43,978 nucleotides of DNA from JAAZFF01 sp964405775 (GTDB taxonomy: Bacteria; Verrucomicrobiota; Kiritimatiellia; RFP12; UBA3636). The stretch covers positions 1 to 43,978 of the forward strand of contig CAYOPG010000011.1 of the NCBI GenBank assembly GCA_964405775.1, written 5' to 3'. The notes below the pieces were generated by a model. It was not told the DNA's origin. It saw only the letters and a program-made list of their open reading frames with translations, and did no database searches. Made by a program: the position numbers and the translations under genes. The first letter of the stretch is position 1. Each line of letters starts with the position of its first letter. Below are positions 17,615-23,985 of this stretch, piece after piece.

Positions 17615-18586
17615 ATGATAGAAAAACTAGTCCGAGAAATCCTGCTCGGCAAAAATATTACGCAAAAAGAAGCCCTGGAGGCTGCTATAACGCCTGTCGC
17701 TGACGATCTTTACGATGCCGCACACAAGATCACTGTCATGATGGCTCCGCGCGATTTCGACTTGTGTTCTATCGTCAACGCGAAATCAGGTGCATGCACC
17801 GAAGACTGCAAGTGGTGCTCTCAATCCGCCCACTACAGCACGGAGTCCGATGTCTACGAATTCATCGGCGCCGAAAAATGTCTCGAACTGGCGCGTTACA
17901 ATGAAGAGCACGGGGTCGGACGTTTTTCCATCGTTACTTCGGGGCGGAGTCCTGACTCTGCCACATTCGAGGAGATACTTGAGACCGTGCGTTTGATAAA
18001 GGCGAATTCTGGCATATTCATTTGCGCCTCGCTCGGTTTGCTTGGTGAGGATGAGCTCCGTCGCCTTCGTGCGGCGGGGGTGGAACGCTACCACTGCAAT
18101 CTTGAGGCCGCCCCATCCCGTTTTTCAGAGCTCTGCACCACGCATTCGACGTCCGACAAAATAGCCTCGTTGAAAGCCGCCCGCGAGGCGGGCATGGAGA
18201 TATGCAGCGGCGGAATCATAGGCATGGGCGAGACAATGGAAAAGCGAGTTGAACTGGCGTTTGCTCTCAAAGAGCTTGAAATAAAGTCGATTCCCATAAA
18301 CATCCTGTGTCCAATCCCCGGAACCCCGCTGGCGGACGAGCCGCGTCTGTCTGATGAGGAGATTCTGCGCACCGTGGCAGTGTTCAGACTCATCAACCCT
18401 GATGCCCATCTGCGATTTGCTGGCGGACGGATCCAAATGACGGAAGGTGGTGTTCGCAAGGCGCTTTATATCGGAATCAACGCAGCTATCACAGGCGATA
18501 TGCTTACTACTGCCGGGGCTGACATTGAAGGCGACATAAAACTTGCCCTGAACGCCGGATATTCGGTTACCCGCTACTCCAAATGA
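17615..18586 (+). CDS. bioB: Biotin synthase (radical SAM)
   Basis: Radical-SAM enzyme that inserts sulfur into dethiobiotin in the last step of biotin synthesis. The 4Fe-4S cysteines are C61, C65 and C68 in SGACTEDCKWCSQS, followed by the SAM region (SIVTSGRSP) and the second-cluster region with YHCNLEAAPSRF. ICSGGIIGMGE and RFAGGRIQM are also conserved. The length, 323 residues, is normal. No bioA, bioD or bioF is adjacent. There is no clear ribosome-binding site, so reinitiation after ettA (15 bases upstream) is likely. A 24-base stretch at 17941-17964 resembles the palindromic repeat found in the island downstream. Confidence 0.97.
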   Translation: MIEKLVREILLGKNITQKEALEAAITPVADDLYDAAHKITVMMAPRDFDLCSIVNAKSGACTEDCKWCSQSAHYSTESDVYEFIGAEKCLELARYNEEHGVGRFSIVTSGRSPDSATFEEILETVRLIKANSGIFICASLGLLGEDELRRLRAAGVERYHCNLEAAPSRFSELCTTHSTSDKIASLKAAREAGMEICSGGIIGMGETMEKRVELAFALKELEIKSIPINILCPIPGTPLADEPRLSDEEILRTVAVFRLINPDAHLRFAGGRIQMTEGGVRKALYIGINAAITGDMLTTAGADIEGDIKLALNAGYSVTRYSK

Positions 18587-18604
18587 AAACAACACAGTAG
18601 AGCC

Positions 18605-18647
18605 GTTGATATCGTGTCATATAAGGCAGACACGAGCCAACTTTTTT
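18605..18647 (+). terminator. Probable terminator of ettA-bioB
   Basis: A two-part stem, GTTG (18605-18608) with CAAC (18638-18641) and CGTGTC (18613-18618) with GACACG (18629-18634), is followed directly by six Ts at 18642-18647. It lies just after bioB. The internal bulge makes it weaker than the groEL terminator. Confidence 0.55.
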
Positions 18648-18656
18648 GCACGGGGG

Positions 18657-18685
18657 TTGAAATACCCCGATGCCTCTGGTAGAAT
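18657..18685 (+). promoter_or_regulatory. Sigma-70 promoter of the island gene
   Basis: The -35 TTGAAA (18657-18662) and -10 TAGAAT (18680-18685) have an exact 17-base spacer. Transcription would start near 18692, about 80 bases before the ATG at 18775, so the island gene is expressed separately from bioB. Confidence 0.65.
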
Positions 18686-18774
18686 GACGCAGTGTCAGCA
18701 TGCCGTGGGTTCCTGCCGGGTGGCTGAATCAAAATCAAGCCTATGGGATGCTACTGACAACGGGGGAATCTCGT

Positions 18775-19341
18775 ATGGGACTTCAAACTGCACCCATTTG
18801 GTATCTTGCTGTCAGCTGTTTTGATGAGGCGGAAGGGCAGAAGTGGCAGGACTATGTCCGCTGGGCTGGTCTTGCTCATCTCCGCGAGTTGATCACCCTT
18901 GACCCCAGTCTTTGTCGGCGTGTTGTATCTGAACTTTCGGATGAAGACTGGCTTCATAATGTCCACGAAGACAACATGCAGGAGTTCTTTCTTGATTTGG
19001 ACTATTTGCTGGCGAGAACTTCTCAGTTCCGGCGCATTCATATATTTGCGGTTCAACGTGAACCATCCAAAGAAAACCGTTCATTCCTTGCTGAGAGCGA
19101 CTTTGCATTCGTGGGATACGATATTCTTGATCGTGAAGGCCCATTCAGTTTGCTGACAAACTGTGGCCCGTTCCCGTTGGCATGTGACAAGACGGAATTA
19201 TCTGAAGTCGGGCTTGTCGTCGACTTTTACCGTGCTGAACAAGTCCGGCGTAAGTTGTTTCAATACTATTCGGCGAATGAACATGTTCCAGAGTGTGTGA
19301 TATGGGCCGTTTGGAAAATGTTGTCGCCAAGTCTTGGCTAA
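18775..19341 (+). CDS. Conserved protein of unknown function, possibly immunity-type
   Basis: A soluble 188-residue protein with no signal or membrane segment. I start it at 18775 because GGGGGA lies upstream at suitable spacing. ATGs at 18700 and 18748 lack a site, and the sequence from MGLQTAPIWYLAVS onward reads as a real domain. Prominent features are many aromatic residues, an acidic helix (HEDNMQEFFLDLDYLL), and FVGYDILDREGPFSLLTNCG, a pattern I recall from unannotated proteins in Planctomycetes and relatives. It has its own promoter and lies just before an Rhs-like remnant. That context would fit an immunity gene left after toxin loss, but this is inference and the function is unknown. 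Confidence 0.7.
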   Translation: MGLQTAPIWYLAVSCFDEAEGQKWQDYVRWAGLAHLRELITLDPSLCRRVVSELSDEDWLHNVHEDNMQEFFLDLDYLLARTSQFRRIHIFAVQREPSKENRSFLAESDFAFVGYDILDREGPFSLLTNCGPFPLACDKTELSEVGLVVDFYRAEQVRRKLFQYYSANEHVPECVIWAVWKMLSPSLG

Positions 19342-19526
19342 GCGGTGGCCTTACGTTCCGCCGCTGTCATCCGCCGTGCTTGACTACGGCGGCACGGCGA
19401 CCGCCAGCGGCTACGCTTATGCGGGGGCATCAGGGGCAGCTCTGGGGGCATCAGTCAGCCCTTGACTGAAAATAAGAAATAAGAACCTTCCATAGGCGTG
19501 GTGGGGCGTATTTCCCCATTTGTTGA
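19342..19526. other. Non-coding remnant region after the island gene
   Basis: This stretch has no full gene. A plus-strand frame continuing past the stop of the island gene encodes a Gly/Ala-rich stretch (LDYGGTATASGYAYAG) and ends at a TGA at 19463-19465. It may be debris of a larger protein, but it matches no family I can name. I see no promoter or RNA gene in it. Confidence 0.4.
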
Positions 19527-19622
19527 GTTGCGGGCATGACTGGTAAACGGTACAATGCAGCCATGAAAAGCGATGGCTATTCATTTGATGCTGTTCCTGT
19601 GGCGGAGTGCACACCCTGCCAC
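19527..19622 (+). repeat. Direct repeat copy A (promoter, start codon, 24-bp palindrome)
   Basis: About 96 bases beginning GTTGCGGGC and ending with the palindromic motif. It is similar along its whole length to copy B at 19881-19977, about three quarters identical by eye. Both keep promoter-like hexamers, the start ATGAAAAGCG and the terminal GTGGCGGAG...CCTGCCAC. Confidence 0.7.
19528..19556 (+). promoter_or_regulatory. Sigma-70-like promoter, copy A of a duplicated module
   Basis: TTGCGG (19528-19533), 17 bases, TACAAT (19551-19556). The downstream ATG at 19563 opens a 25-codon frame (MKSDGYSFDAVPVAECTPCH then GFRFM) that ends at 19640. The same arrangement recurs at 19882. Confidence 0.4.
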
Positions 19623-19880
19623 GGGTTCAGGTTTATGTAATCTGGCAACCCCATGCAAGATTACAACAGGGAGGTTTCATGGCGTAGTGTGGACTCTGCC
19701 ATGAGTGCGTTTTATATAATTTTGCAACTTCATGCAAGATTACAATCGGGGTGCTGTGGCGTAGTGTGGACTCTGCCACGGGCGAGGGTTAATGTAATCT
19801 TGCAACTCCATGTAAGATTATAATAGGGTGATGTGTCAGTGTGTGGACTTTGCCACGGGTTCCGGTTTATGTAGTCTTGT
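19599..19880. repeat. Tandem array of a 77-80 bp unit with two dyads per unit
   Basis: Units begin at 19599, 19679, 19756 and 19833 (spacing 80, 77, 77). Each begins with a 24-base imperfect palindrome with ends GTGGC/GCCAC (19599-19622, 19679-19702, 19756-19779, 19833-19856). The first three then carry a 26-base dyad with 10-bp arms like TAATCTTGCA/TGCAAGATTA and a 6-base loop (19638-19663, 19717-19742, 19795-19820). The fourth unit breaks off in the second dyad. Spacers between dyads vary in sequence while the dyads are better kept, which suggests selection on structure or binding sites. Confidence 0.8.
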
Positions 19881-19977
19881 GTTGCGGGCGGTGCTGAGAA
19901 ACAGGTATGATAGAGGCATGAAAAGCGACGGCTATTCAGTTGACGCTGTTTCCGTGGCGGAGCGTACACCCTGCCAC
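19881..19977 (+). repeat. Direct repeat copy B (promoter, start codon, 24-bp palindrome)
   Basis: Second copy of the module at 19527-19622, placed immediately after the broken fourth unit of the tandem array. It contains TTGCGG (19882-19887), 18 bases, TATGAT (19906-19911), an ATG at 19918 preceded by GAGG, and the 24-base palindrome at 19954-19977. Confidence 0.7.
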
Positions 19978-20109
19978 ATTGGGAGCATTGTCGATTGCGC
20001 ATCCGACGGCACCATCGCCGCCCATCGCGAATACGATCCGTTTGGTGGCACAGTCTTTGTGTCTACATCGCCCTTCGTATATTGCTTCGATCGGCATGGA
20101 TCGCCATGA
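19918..20109 (+). pseudogene. Short Rhs/YD-repeat-like fragment
   Basis: A 63-codon frame from ATG 19918. Residues 1-20 belong to the duplicated module. Residues about 30-46 (DGTIAAHREYDPFGGTV) match the pattern of Rhs/YD-repeat proteins, in which DG.I.A.Y.YDPFG marks the core end before the variable toxin tip. Everything else expected of an Rhs protein, thousands of bases of YD repeats, is missing. The frame ends after FDRHGSP. I read it as a relic of an Rhs-type element, possibly the graft of a mobile tip module. It could still be expressed as a small peptide from the conserved promoter upstream. Confidence 0.55.
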
Positions 20110-20174
20110 TCGCGCTCGCCACAACAGCTTTGCTATTTACCCTCTAGCGTCTCGCTTTCACTGCAAAATCGGTT

Positions 20175-20196
20175 GGTGAAAAACCGGTGAAAAACC
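20175..20196 (+). repeat. Tandem 11-bp repeat upstream of rplU
   Basis: GGTGAAAAACC is repeated head to tail (20175-20185, 20186-20196), 13 bases before the rplU -35 element. It could be chance, or an upstream binding site for that promoter. Confidence 0.5.
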
Positions 20197-20208
20197 AAAA
20201 ACCCATGC

Positions 20209-20237
20209 TTGACATGTTTCTCCCAGTTTGATAAATT
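20209..20237 (+). promoter_or_regulatory. Strong sigma-70 promoter of rplU-rpmA
   Basis: A consensus TTGACA (20209-20214), 17 bases, and TAAATT (20232-20237). Transcription would start near 20244, 31 bases before rplU. AAGGAAGAGAG in the leader provides the ribosome-binding site. Confidence 0.8.
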
Positions 20238-20274
20238 CTTGACTCTCTGATCACCAAGGAAGAGAGAATACCTC

Positions 20275-20589
20275 ATGGAAGCATACGCAGTTATAGAAAC
20301 CGGTGGAAAGCAATATCGAGTTGAAGCCGGACAGACAATAGAAATCGAACGACTTAAAGACGAAGAAGGCAAAGAGGTCGCGCTTGACACGGTTCTCGCC
20401 GTTTCAGATGGATCGTCCCTGAAGGTAGGCGCCCCCTACATCAGCGGAGCGTCCGTAGTGCTAGAGATCAAAGAGCACTTCCGTGGCAAAAAGGTCGTAA
20501 ACTTCAAGAAAAAACGCCGCAAGGGCTATCATCGCAAAATAGGACACCGTCAGGAACTAACCCGAGCGGTTGTCAAATCTATAGCCTAA
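20275..20589 (+). CDS. rplU: 50S ribosomal protein L21
   Basis: Primary 23S rRNA-binding ribosomal protein, 104 residues. It begins with the conserved AVIETGGKQYRVEAGQ and ends with KKKRRKGYHRKIGHRQ, the basic RNA-binding C-terminus. It is first of the usual rplU-rpmA pair and has a consensus promoter. Nothing is unusual. Confidence 0.98.
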   Translation: MEAYAVIETGGKQYRVEAGQTIEIERLKDEEGKEVALDTVLAVSDGSSLKVGAPYISGASVVLEIKEHFRGKKVVNFKKKRRKGYHRKIGHRQELTRAVVKSIA

Positions 20590-20607
20590 GGAAAAGGGAA
20601 TTTAGAA

Positions 20608-20865
20608 ATGGGACGTAAGAAAACAGGCGTCAACGGACGCAACAGCCCCGGCCAGAGGCTTGGGGTTAAACGCTACGGCGGTCAGGAAGTAAACGCGGGC
20701 GAGGTGCTTGTGCGCCAGCGTGGCACGAAGTTCCATCCCGGCAATAACGTCATGCGTGGACGTGACGACACCCTTTTCACCGTGGTGGCGGGCAGGGTCA
20801 AGTTTGAGAAGGACGGGCGCGTTGTAAGCGTTTATCCTGAAGCCGCAGAGACTTCGGCGGAATAA
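20608..20865 (+). CDS. rpmA: 50S ribosomal protein L27
   Basis: Ribosomal protein near the peptidyl-transferase centre, 85 residues. Family features are GRKKTGVNGRNSPGQRLGVKRYGGQ and QRGTKFHPGNNV. The N-terminus has no cleavable prepeptide of the Firmicutes type. It lies 18 bases after rplU. Its stop codon (TAA 20863-20865) overlaps the region where the dus coding frame seems to begin. Confidence 0.98.
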   Translation: MGRKKTGVNGRNSPGQRLGVKRYGGQEVNAGEVLVRQRGTKFHPGNNVMRGRDDTLFTVVAGRVKFEKDGRVVSVYPEAAETSAE

Positions 20866-20906
20866 TCGGCACTCGCAAATTATTATCCCTTGCGCCGTTA
20901 AGGGGC

Positions 20907-21857
20907 GTGACAGTGGCAGAGTTCAGACTCTGCCACTCTTTGCGTTTTGGCGGGTTTGACTATGTTTTAGCGCCTTTTATTCCCCTTGTCGCGGGTGATA
21001 GGGTGCAGGAGCGGCTGCTCAAGGATGTTTTGCCGCAAAATTGTGGCAGTGTCCGAACTGTCCCACAGGTCATTGGAAAGGATCCCGAGCAGTTGCGTGC
21101 AATGGCATCGTCTCTGCGTGCCATTGGTTATTCGGAGATGGATCTAAACTGTGGATGTCCGTGGAAGTTCGTAGCTAAAAAGGGGCGAGGCAGCGGGTTG
21201 CCTGAAAACGAGGACGCCTTCCGCGCGATGCTTGAAGCTGGCTGCGAGGCAATGCCCGGAGGCTTTTCGATAAAGATACGCCTTGGTATGAAGACGCCGG
21301 ACACGCTGGCGAAGCGTGCTGAACTTATCCAACAATTCCCCTTGCGCGAGATAACCATTCATCCGCGCACGGGTGGGCAGATGTACGAGGGAAAGGCTGA
21401 CGTGGAAGCTTTCGCAGAAGTGCTTCCGCTGTTCGGGGTGCCGGTCGTATACAACGGCGACATCAAGACGGTGTCAGACTACGCGAGCATTGTCAAGAGG
21501 TTCCCGTCGATTGTCGGCGTTATGGTCGGGCGCGGGCTTGTTGAAGATCCTTTCCTGGCGCACGATATCCGCGCCTGGGAAGACGGCGGACGTGGCACTC
21601 TGGAGACTCCGCCACATGATGAAGATCGCGTTGGAAAAGTTCTTGCGTTCGCTGACGAGCTATACAGGCGGTATCGCGAGACTCTTTGCGGACCTTCTCC
21701 GGTTCTTGGGCGCATGAAAGAGCTGTGGGGGTACCTGCATCGCTATTTCAGGGGCGGCGAGGGCGTTTTGCGAGCGGTGCAACGTAGCGCCAGTCTTCAC
21801 GACTACGAGAGTGCGGTCGCTACTTTTCAGCGTGAGCTCCCAGCCTGCAAGTGCTAA
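20907..21857 (+). CDS. dus: tRNA-dihydrouridine synthase; conserved N-terminus extends upstream
   Basis: FMN-dependent enzyme that reduces uridines in tRNA. Family features are the active-site cysteine in MDLNCGCPWK, the KKGRGSGL stretch, IRLGMKTPDTL, VYNGDIKT and VMVGRGLVEDP. The first normal start is GTG 20907 (316 residues). However, the same open frame upstream (20880-20906) encodes KLLSLAPLRG, the FMN-binding first strand that Dus proteins need (LAP..G.T). Between the in-frame stop at 20838 and 20907 there is no ATG, GTG or TTG. Translation may begin at ATA 20862 or ATC 20865, overlapping the rpmA stop, or a start codon has been mutated. A perfect 11-bp hairpin (20912-20937) lies in the codons after the GTG. 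Confidence 0.88.
   Translation: MTVAEFRLCHSLRFGGFDYVLAPFIPLVAGDRVQERLLKDVLPQNCGSVRTVPQVIGKDPEQLRAMASSLRAIGYSEMDLNCGCPWKFVAKKGRGSGLPENEDAFRAMLEAGCEAMPGGFSIKIRLGMKTPDTLAKRAELIQQFPLREITIHPRTGGQMYEGKADVEAFAEVLPLFGVPVVYNGDIKTVSDYASIVKRFPSIVGVMVGRGLVEDPFLAHDIRAWEDGGRGTLETPPHDEDRVGKVLAFADELYRRYRETLCGPSPVLGRMKELWGYLHRYFRGGEGVLRAVQRSASLHDYESAVATFQRELPACKC
20912..20937 (+). repeat. Hairpin copy of the 24-bp palindrome inside dus
   Basis: AGTGGCAGAGT, TCAG, ACTCTGCCACT: a perfect 11-bp stem with a 4-base loop. Its core (20913-20936) has the same length and ends as the palindromes of the array at 19599-19856. It lies within the start region of dus and could hinder or direct initiation there. Confidence 0.65.
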
Positions 21858-21978
21858 AGCCAAGCCGCATCGGACTTATCCCGTTTTCCGCCACCTTGCC
21901 GAGAACTGATGCCTTAGTGTCGGAGTGCGCCACAAACACACTGAAAAAAAAACGGGCAAAATCAGCAAGAACGCGCGC

Positions 21979-22007
21979 TTGAAAATTGAGGGCGGCTATG
22001 TTACTAT
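21979..22007 (+). promoter_or_regulatory. Sigma-70 promoter of the TrpR-like gene
   Basis: TTGAAA (21979-21984), 17 bases, TACTAT (22002-22007). The start of transcription, near 22014, precedes the ATG at 22039. A weak GTTA-N10-TAAC dyad (22000-22017) overlaps the -10 and might be an operator. Confidence 0.5.
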
Positions 22008-22038
22008 ACAAGATAACTATTATATAACGGTGCTGGTG

Positions 22039-22377
22039 ATGGAAAAAAAGACTAGGCGCGAAATTGACGAAAGGAACCTGATGGAGTTGTCTGAGGCGCT
22101 GGTGCGTCTGAGCACTCCCGAGCAGGTGCGTCGCTTCATAGAAGAGGTTTGGACAGATTCAGAATGTCGAGATGTCGCTCGCAGATGGCATTTGATGAAG
22201 CTGTTGGCGGTCGGTGTCCCGCAGAGGGAAATTGCCCGACGTCTGAGGCTAAGTTTGTGCAAAATAACGCGTGGTTCCAAGTACATAAAGGACGAGACAT
22301 CGCTTTTTCGGAAAGCTGTGATCAGGGCGGTTGAAAAGGAAGGCAAAAAGATCACCCTGCGCGGGAAAAACAAATAA
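22039..22377 (+). CDS. TrpR-related DNA-binding protein (YerC/YecD-like)
   Basis: A 112-residue all-helical protein of the Trp-repressor superfamily. It has the family helices (LSTPEQVRRFIEEVW and ECRDVARRWHLMKLL) and a helix-turn-helix near residues 56-78 (GVPQREIARRLRLSLCKITR). I start it at 22039 because a promoter lies inside the longer frame that begins at 21925. Relatives in Firmicutes are called YerC. Whether this one senses tryptophan is not evident. Its stop TAA shares its last base with the ATG of cls (TAATG), so the two genes are translationally coupled. Confidence 0.8.
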   Translation: MEKKTRREIDERNLMELSEALVRLSTPEQVRRFIEEVWTDSECRDVARRWHLMKLLAVGVPQREIARRLRLSLCKITRGSKYIKDETSLFRKAVIRAVEKEGKKITLRGKNK

Positions 22378-23828
22378 TGAACTGGGATTTCTACGTCAGC
22401 TTGATGGCGAGTTTTTGGTGGATAAGCACCGCGGTCTCGGTAGGCGTCATATTTTTCGGACGCAAGAAACCCAGTTCAACGCTGATCTGGGTGATGGTCA
22501 TAAACTTCCTGCCCGTCATTGGGTTTATACTTTATCTTCTACTGGGGCGTGACTACCGTGAAGTTAAGATGTTCGGCCTCAAGGAACGTCAGGACGGCTT
22601 CATTAAAGTTGTGGCGCGCGCTCAGGAGACGTTCATCAACGAGGGTGTGTTCCCGTTTGACAACAACAGGATTGTCGAGTTCTATGATCTTGTAAAGATG
22701 AATTTGAAGCAGGACGAGTCTTTCCTGACGCAGGACAACGATGTTCAATTCTTCTATACAGGCGAAGACAAGTTCGGTTCGCTGCTCAGGGACATTGGAA
22801 ACGCCACTCGAACGATAGACGTCCAGTACTACATCTTCCGTCTCGACGGTATTGGTAAACAGCTTGTGGAGGTAATGGCTGGCAAGGTAAAGGAAGGCGT
22901 GCGTGTGAGATTGCTCTACGATGCCCTCGGAAGCTGGTCGATAGGCAGGAAAGGGAGAAGGCAACTTACAGAGTACGGAATAAAACACGCCAGGTTTTTT
23001 CCTGAAATCCTGCCGCATATCAATTTCCGCATAAACTACCGCAACCACCGTAAAATTGTGGTTATAGACGACAAGATCGGCTACGTTGGCGGGTTCAATG
23101 TGGGGGACGACTACATGGGGCGTTACAAGAATGTAGGACCGTGGCGTGACACACATGCCCGCATAGAGGGACTTGGTGTTCTTGGGTTGAAGATCCGGTT
23201 CCTAAAAGACTGGTACTACGCATCGGGCGAGAAACAGACTGACGAAGACGAGATTCACGCTGAACGGAACCCAAACGGCAACTGCGCTCTACAGATCGTG
23301 ACTTCGGGACCTGACACCAAGACGACCAACATCAAAAACGCGATGTTCAGGATGATAACGAACGCGAAGAAGGAGATTTTCGTGCAGACACCTTACTTCG
23401 TTCCGGATGACAGCATACGTGATGCGTTCATAACGGCGATATTGTCCGGAGTGCAAGTGCATATTATGTTTCCCTCGAATCCGGACAACCATCTTGTGTA
23501 TAGGGCAACAACTTCGTACATCGGCGAGCTGGTGATGATGGGCGCAAAGGCATATGCATACGAAAAGGGGTTTTTACACGCGAAAGTCATGCTTGTGGAC
23601 GACTTCGTATCTACCGTGGGAAGTACCAACATGGATATACGCAGCTTTAGCTTGAATTTTGAAGCGAATGCCTTTATCTACGACGAAGCCAAGAACAAAG
23701 AGCTTAAGGATCGGTTCATGCGTGATCTTGAGGAATGCTCTGAGTTGACTCCAGAGAAGTACGCGAGCCGTTCGAAACTGACAAGGACGAAGGAGGCTGT
23801 TTGCCGTCTGTTCTCCCCAATCCTGTGA
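22377..23828 (+). CDS. cls: Cardiolipin synthase (phospholipase D family)
   Basis: Membrane enzyme that makes cardiolipin from phosphatidylglycerol. Two N-terminal membrane helices (about residues 8-28 and 35-57) are followed by the linker typical of ClsA. Two HKD catalytic motifs follow: H224, K226, D231 (HRKIVVIDD, then GGFN) and H401, K403, D408 (HAKVMLVDD, then STNMDIRS). The length of 483 residues is standard. It begins within the stop codon of the TrpR-like gene, so it shares that promoter. Identity is secure. Confidence 0.95.
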   Translation: MNWDFYVSLMASFWWISTAVSVGVIFFGRKKPSSTLIWVMVINFLPVIGFILYLLLGRDYREVKMFGLKERQDGFIKVVARAQETFINEGVFPFDNNRIVEFYDLVKMNLKQDESFLTQDNDVQFFYTGEDKFGSLLRDIGNATRTIDVQYYIFRLDGIGKQLVEVMAGKVKEGVRVRLLYDALGSWSIGRKGRRQLTEYGIKHARFFPEILPHINFRINYRNHRKIVVIDDKIGYVGGFNVGDDYMGRYKNVGPWRDTHARIEGLGVLGLKIRFLKDWYYASGEKQTDEDEIHAERNPNGNCALQIVTSGPDTKTTNIKNAMFRMITNAKKEIFVQTPYFVPDDSIRDAFITAILSGVQVHIMFPSNPDNHLVYRATTSYIGELVMMGAKAYAYEKGFLHAKVMLVDDFVSTVGSTNMDIRSFSLNFEANAFIYDEAKNKELKDRFMRDLEECSELTPEKYASRSKLTRTKEAVCRLFSPIL

Positions 23829-23941
23829 GTATTCACTTACGTCCATAGGCGTCGGGTTCGCACACGGCAGCCTAGAGCTGAACCTGAAAAAACGGGAGAT
23901 TCTTTGTTGAAAAGCAGGATGTTTCAGGCCGTAGACTTGTC

Positions 23942-23947
23942 TATAAT
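23942..23947 (+). promoter_or_regulatory. Consensus -10 element before the Gfo/Idh/MocA gene
   Basis: A perfect TATAAT with TG four bases upstream, in the 157-base gap after cls. No good -35 lies 16-18 bases before it. Transcription would start near 23954, about 32 bases before the ATG at 23986. No terminator for cls is obvious in the gap. Confidence 0.45.
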
Positions 23948-23985
23948 ATGAGGCAAAGGGTTAACCTTTTGTAATGGAGAAGAAC

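Noticed and set aside
19599..19880. CRISPR array
   Set aside because: Repeats are 77-80 bases apart with related rather than unique linkers, units are internally palindromic, and no cas gene is present.
21592..21615. Another 24-base segment in dus with GTGGC/GCCAC ends
   Set aside because: Only the outer five bases pair; the inner arms do not. Too weak to count as a member of the repeat family.
23829..23880. Possible tRNA because of GGTTCGCAC after cls
   Set aside because: The flanking bases do not form a T-arm, and no anticodon or acceptor stem can be drawn.
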